DNA of 64,000 nucleotides from Sesamum alatum (lineage: Eukaryota; Streptophyta; Magnoliopsida; Lamiales; Pedaliaceae). The notes under the pieces were generated by a model. It did not search any database, was not told the DNA's origin, and saw only the letters and a program-made list of their open reading frames with translations. This document shows, piece after piece, positions 60,181 through 64,000 of this stretch (position 1 is its first letter; each line of letters begins with the position of its first letter). A program made the position numbers and the translations under genes. The stretch is from the NCBI GenBank assembly GCA_034509735.1, contig JACGWO010000004.1, forward strand, positions 9,281,395 through 9,345,394. The letters are read 5' to 3'.

Positions 60181-62581
60181 ATGAGCCAAAACCTCAAGTG
60201 CACGGTGTATCGTGTAGTACTCAAGATGTCGATCCCACAAGGACTATTGTGATTACCAGATTTCCTCAATTTTGATTAGTCAGACAGAGAATATACGAGT
60301 GAGGCAATTGATTTGAATAGAAAAACAGGTAAATTGAAGCGAGAGGGTAAATAATAAGATGTGGTAGTCTAGATACAAGTATCCCCACAATGATCGGTTA
60401 ACGAACCTATCAACAAACTCTTTTCTACTCAATGTGATTAATCCAAAGGAAATTGTCTTAATGTCGTTACCACCCTTTTTCAAGTATGTGGAAAGCCGTA
60501 TTCGATTAATTAATCTATGTATTTTCATGGAGATATAATTAAATCGAACCCAATGAGATCATGACAATTAATAAGATCCTCATAGAAAATAAACATGCTT
60601 TTGTGGTTAATTCCTAGGTTTAATCTCTGACTTTCTAACATGGATTTTCACCTTTCAGTACTTCACTCAATGTTTAAGACATGCAAACATGTGGCCAACA
60701 TATCCACAGGACAAATAAGTGCTCGAAAAATAAATTGGATCAATTCACACGAGATAGAAAAATAAAATTAGAATAAATTCATTTAATAGAATCAAAGGGT
60801 TCAACATGATCCTAGAACAAGAATTCTACTCAGCCATAAAGTTAATGATGAAGCAAAATAAATATTTCAGAGAATACATCAAGCAAAGTGCTAAAAAGAA
60901 GAAAGGATTAGGAAGAACTGTAATCCGATCGTCCTAGCTGTCTTGAGGCTTCCCCGACTTCTTCATGTCTCTTCAAGCCTTGTATTTGCGTAAAAACTCC
61001 TTTTTCACGTCCCTAGGTCCTCCTTTTATAGTCGTAGTGGAGCAAAACGCAGAAAATTCCGAACGATTATGTTTCCAAGTAGGGAACACGCCCGTGTAGC
61101 GCAAACACCGGTCAGGCCGTGTTTTCATGCGTTTCTGCGGCAAAACCCGACACGGCCGTGTCGTGGAACACAACCTGGCCATGTTCCGTTTGGGTGGTTT
61201 GGCTGGTGGTTTGCTTCTGTGAAACACGGGCGTGTGCAAGGACACCACACGGTCGTGTTCTGTCAAACATGGACGAATTCTTTTGTTTAGTCCATTTTGC
61301 TCTTGAATTATGCCTGAAAAAGGAAAAACAATCGAAAGCAGTATCCAACAAAGAGTTCGGCTTTAAAAAGTAGTAATTATATATGGAATCCTGCTTAAAA
61401 GGACGAAAAAATGCATGTGTTTTCCCTTCACAAATACGTAAAATCCCTACTTATGAAACTCCCCAAACTTAAACGGTTGTTTTGTCCTAAGCAAAAAAAG
61501 TCTTGAGGCAATGACCTCGAATGAATGTAGAACTCGCCTTCTCAATATTGTGGCAACGATTCGTGATAACAAACACAACTTAGAAGCAAATAGTCACAAA
61601 ACACAAGCACACCGACATATTATGTGAAAGTTAACTCATAGTAGGGGGTTGATCACACCATACTTCATTTTGCCCTATAGAGAACAGAGTGATCGAGTGT
61701 TCGTTAAACCTATAGGTCTCTAGTGTAGTCATTCCGCCGTTTCAACACAACACCTTTTCTCACTTCTTTTTCTACCCAAATATGGACGTCCCTATTTTCG
61801 ATAACTCTCTCTTTATTCCATTTTTTTTCTTTCAGACTGAGTAACCGCGTTTTTTAGGTCGTATTTTGGCCTTTTTATGCAAATGACAACATTGGTGATG
61901 AAGGCACCCGGTTACTCAACCAAATACGTTCCCTAAAGTGCTTTGCATACTCATGACCCTAGTCGCCATTTACGCGAATAACAACATTTTGGTGAAGTCA
62001 CCCGGTTACTAAGCAACCGAAGCCAACAAAGTAGGTGCATTGTGTTCTCTTTTTGTCTCATTTTTTTTTGCCAATTTTTTTATTTCTCTTATTTTTTTCA
62101 CTATACAAAAGGGCATACATCTTACTCCAGGTGTATGAAAAATTCGATCAGGCGGGATTTTAACAGCGAAATGACTTTTACAGAAAACACTACGAGTTAA
62201 CATAAGGCAAGACAACTCAATCCCCTTTCGGAATGATTCAAAGTGTGTGGCGTTAGAACCAATTACGTCACAACAAATCTAAGCAACAATCACATTATAA
62301 CAGAGTTATGCATGCTTTAATCCTATGACCTCCTACTTAGTATTCATTTATCCAAATCAGCCACATGCATCTTTGAAGGGTCATATGTTCCACAACGTGA
62401 ATTTGACACAAAAGCAGCCAAAAAAAAAAAAAGCAATAGACACCTATAACGCATAGCATATGAAAATTTCAGTAACTTCCCAAACTTAGACATATCATTG
62501 TCCTCAATACAAGAAAAAAAAAAGAGAGAAATGGAGAAAAGGATGTACAAAATCATTGAGGAGGGGGGAAATGGCCTTGAG
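60181..62581. mobile_element. Athila/Tat-like retrotransposon non-coding DNA
   Basis: The left part has AAGTGCACGGTGTATCGTGT and GATGTCGATCCCACA, phrases seen in plant Tat/Athila-type elements. The middle (61080-61265) has a cluster of CACGGCCGTGT-like palindromic motifs. The right part (61440-62580) is non-coding with A-rich tracts. No gag-pol is seen. LTR limits could not be set. Confidence 0.5.
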
Positions 62582-63692
62582 TCATGAACCAATCGTGCAT
62601 GCGATGGAGGACGTGGGCCATGTTGTTAATGGTGTTTTGGAGCTGTGTCTGCTGATCACGGAACTTTGTTTGCTCGTTGAGGAGTTGTTATTGTTGATCA
62701 AAGATCTTTTGCAAGGCGTCGGCGGTTGAGGCATCGGGCCGAGGTCTACGGGACGATCGGGCCGCATGATAAGAAGCAGGTGGCGGTGGAGTTGGACGGT
62801 CGTCGGACTCGACATCGTCGGACGGTGCTTGCCTGGTCGCCCATTCTCGTGATCATCTTCATGAGCCTGGCAAGTTGCGAGGTCAACCTTATTTTTGTCC
62901 TGGGCCACTTCATATTCCTTCAAAGAAAGACCTGTTCGCAAGGCGATGGGGGTAACGAATCCACTAAGTACTATGATGCCCGACTCAGAGTTAGAAATTT
63001 TAGAAAATTGACGAGTCAGAAATAAGCCGGTATCAATTTGAAAGTCATTAACCATGGCCTATAATACAAAATACTCAGAACAACGTACGACGCCCTTACT
63101 ATCACCCCCACCAAATAAAGTGTGTGAAAGAACATAATGCAAATAATGAAAATAGGGTTTGATAATGGAGGATGATTTAGAGCGGGCCGTATCATACGAT
63201 GCCTGCCTAGTAAGATCATACCAAAATTCATCGGGCCTAAAAGCAAGAGGTTCCCATTGTTCCCCCCGACATGTAAACCAAAGATTAGCATTAAACTCAG
63301 CAAGGGTCACGTTGAATTCTATGTGCCTAAATCGACAAGTAATTAGACCAGTATCGACATGGGGACCGGACAGGATCCCTTCAACTCGTAATCAACTCAA
63401 AAAACTCACGAACAAGCCTAGGATACGTGGGCCATCTAGTATACATGAAATCATGCCATCCCTGTCTAGCAAACAAATACTCGACATCATCAGATTTTCC
63501 AAACACATCAAGGACTTCATTATCAATGTAATGGGTATTAGTAATAGTGCAAGAGCGAAGACCTTCATACATGTTACGATCGACGATGTCCATGTACGAC
63601 AATTCCAGTTATGGTTGGCGAGCCCCGTGTTGAGCGTCGTGTTGTGTTCGGGAAGAAGATGTTCGACTCGTCCTTGCTCTCTTTGGTGCCAT
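62582..63692 (-). pseudogene. Athila/Tat-type ORF, degenerate
   Basis: Start MAPKRARTSRTSSSRTQHDA at 63692, an in-frame TAA near 63610, then a NTHYIDNEVLDVFGK / YPRLVREFFELIT segment (63381-63602). After a frame change come VTLAEFNANLWFTCRGEQW and KPYFHYLHYVLSHTLFGGGDS (63059-63310). After another come VNDFQIDTGLFL and SGIIVLSGFVTPIA (62870-63055), ending at 62582. This matches the Athila ORF1 / plant transposon protein type. In some Tat elements such ORFs are antisense to gag-pol, so the element's direction is not settled by it. Confidence 0.6.
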
Positions 63693-64000
63693 TTGGAGAG
63701 ATATAACCGTTGAAAATCGAAGAAATTGGTATTTTTGGAGAGCCCAAATGACGGGTAATCAATTAATCGGAGAGATTTTGCAAAAATTTTGGGTGGCTTG
63801 ACGAATTTGAGAGAGAAATAGGGGAGGAAATTTGAAAGTTTGTGAAGGGGAAAAGGAAACACTGTTGCTTTGGGATTTAAAACCTGAAAAGTTGCGCAAC
63901 ATGGCCGTGTTCCCGACCGTGTTCTTCTCGGGTCATTCTGCTTTTGGATGGTGCTCGATAACATGGCCATGGTCTTGAACACGGCCAAGGCGTGTTTCTG
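63693..64000. other. Continuation of Athila/Tat-like DNA to the window end
   Basis: This is probably the leader of the minus-strand ORF. ACATGGCCGTGTT and AACACGGCC motifs reappear at 63898-63990, like those at 61080-61265. The element continues past the window. Confidence 0.5.

Noticed and set aside
1..64000. CRISPR arrays, bacterial operons, prophage or organelle genes
   Set aside because: No regular spacer-repeat array, ribosome-binding organisation or such genes are present; all features fit a plant nuclear genome.

Overview
This is nuclear DNA from a flowering plant, most likely a eudicot. Two spliced plant genes sit in AT-rich DNA that is otherwise built from nested plant transposable elements (Ty1/copia, L1-type LINE, CACTA/En-Spm, Helitron, Mutator-like miniature elements, a solo LTR, and Athila/Tat-like sequence). 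There is no sign of bacterial, organellar or viral gene organisation. The species cannot be named from the sequence alone.

Layout. 1-7769: the last seven exons of a CPSF73-II type beta-CASP nuclease gene (mRNA 3'-end processing); the 5' part is outside the window. 7969-18478: a dead Ty1/copia element starting about 200 bp after that gene's stop codon. It is interrupted by a Helitron (9640-13469) that itself carries a tandemly repeated copia gag, and by two foldback Mutator-like elements (13873-14330 and 14759-16049). 18480-19458: a truncated miniature element and a LINE 3' fragment. 19459-29698: a CACTA transposon of 10.2 kb with both ends, a TTA target duplication, a broken TNP2-type transposase, a second TNPA/Transposase_24-like gene with its own promoter, and three arrays of a GGAACGGT motif. 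30420-30713: a Mutator-like miniature element with a 9-bp target duplication. 30802-37719: a full-length but mutated L1-type LINE with a 15-bp target duplication. 37851-40186: further miniature elements.

40466-44135: a complete three-exon gene for a 513-residue major facilitator superfamily transporter. 44136-50375: AT-rich intergenic DNA with a copia 5' LTR, a long hairpin and a 2.2-kb solo LTR flanked by ATTTA. 51669-51695: a canonical Helitron 3' end. 51951-52668: a copia gag into which a minus-strand copia element (52669-55560) has inserted. 55769-60180: a minus-strand LINE. 60181-64000: Athila/Tat-like retrotransposon DNA with a degenerate minus-strand ORF.

Only the CPSF73-II and transporter genes look functional. 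Every transposon protein gene that can be read carries stops or frameshifts. The clearest results are junction-level: several insertions can be closed exactly at their target-site duplications, which orders them in time. I found no convincing new cellular system. The items most worth follow-up are the CACTA element with its three motif arrays and GC-rich second gene, the near-complete palindromic Mutator-like element, and the 158-bp duplication at a splice acceptor of CPSF73-II.
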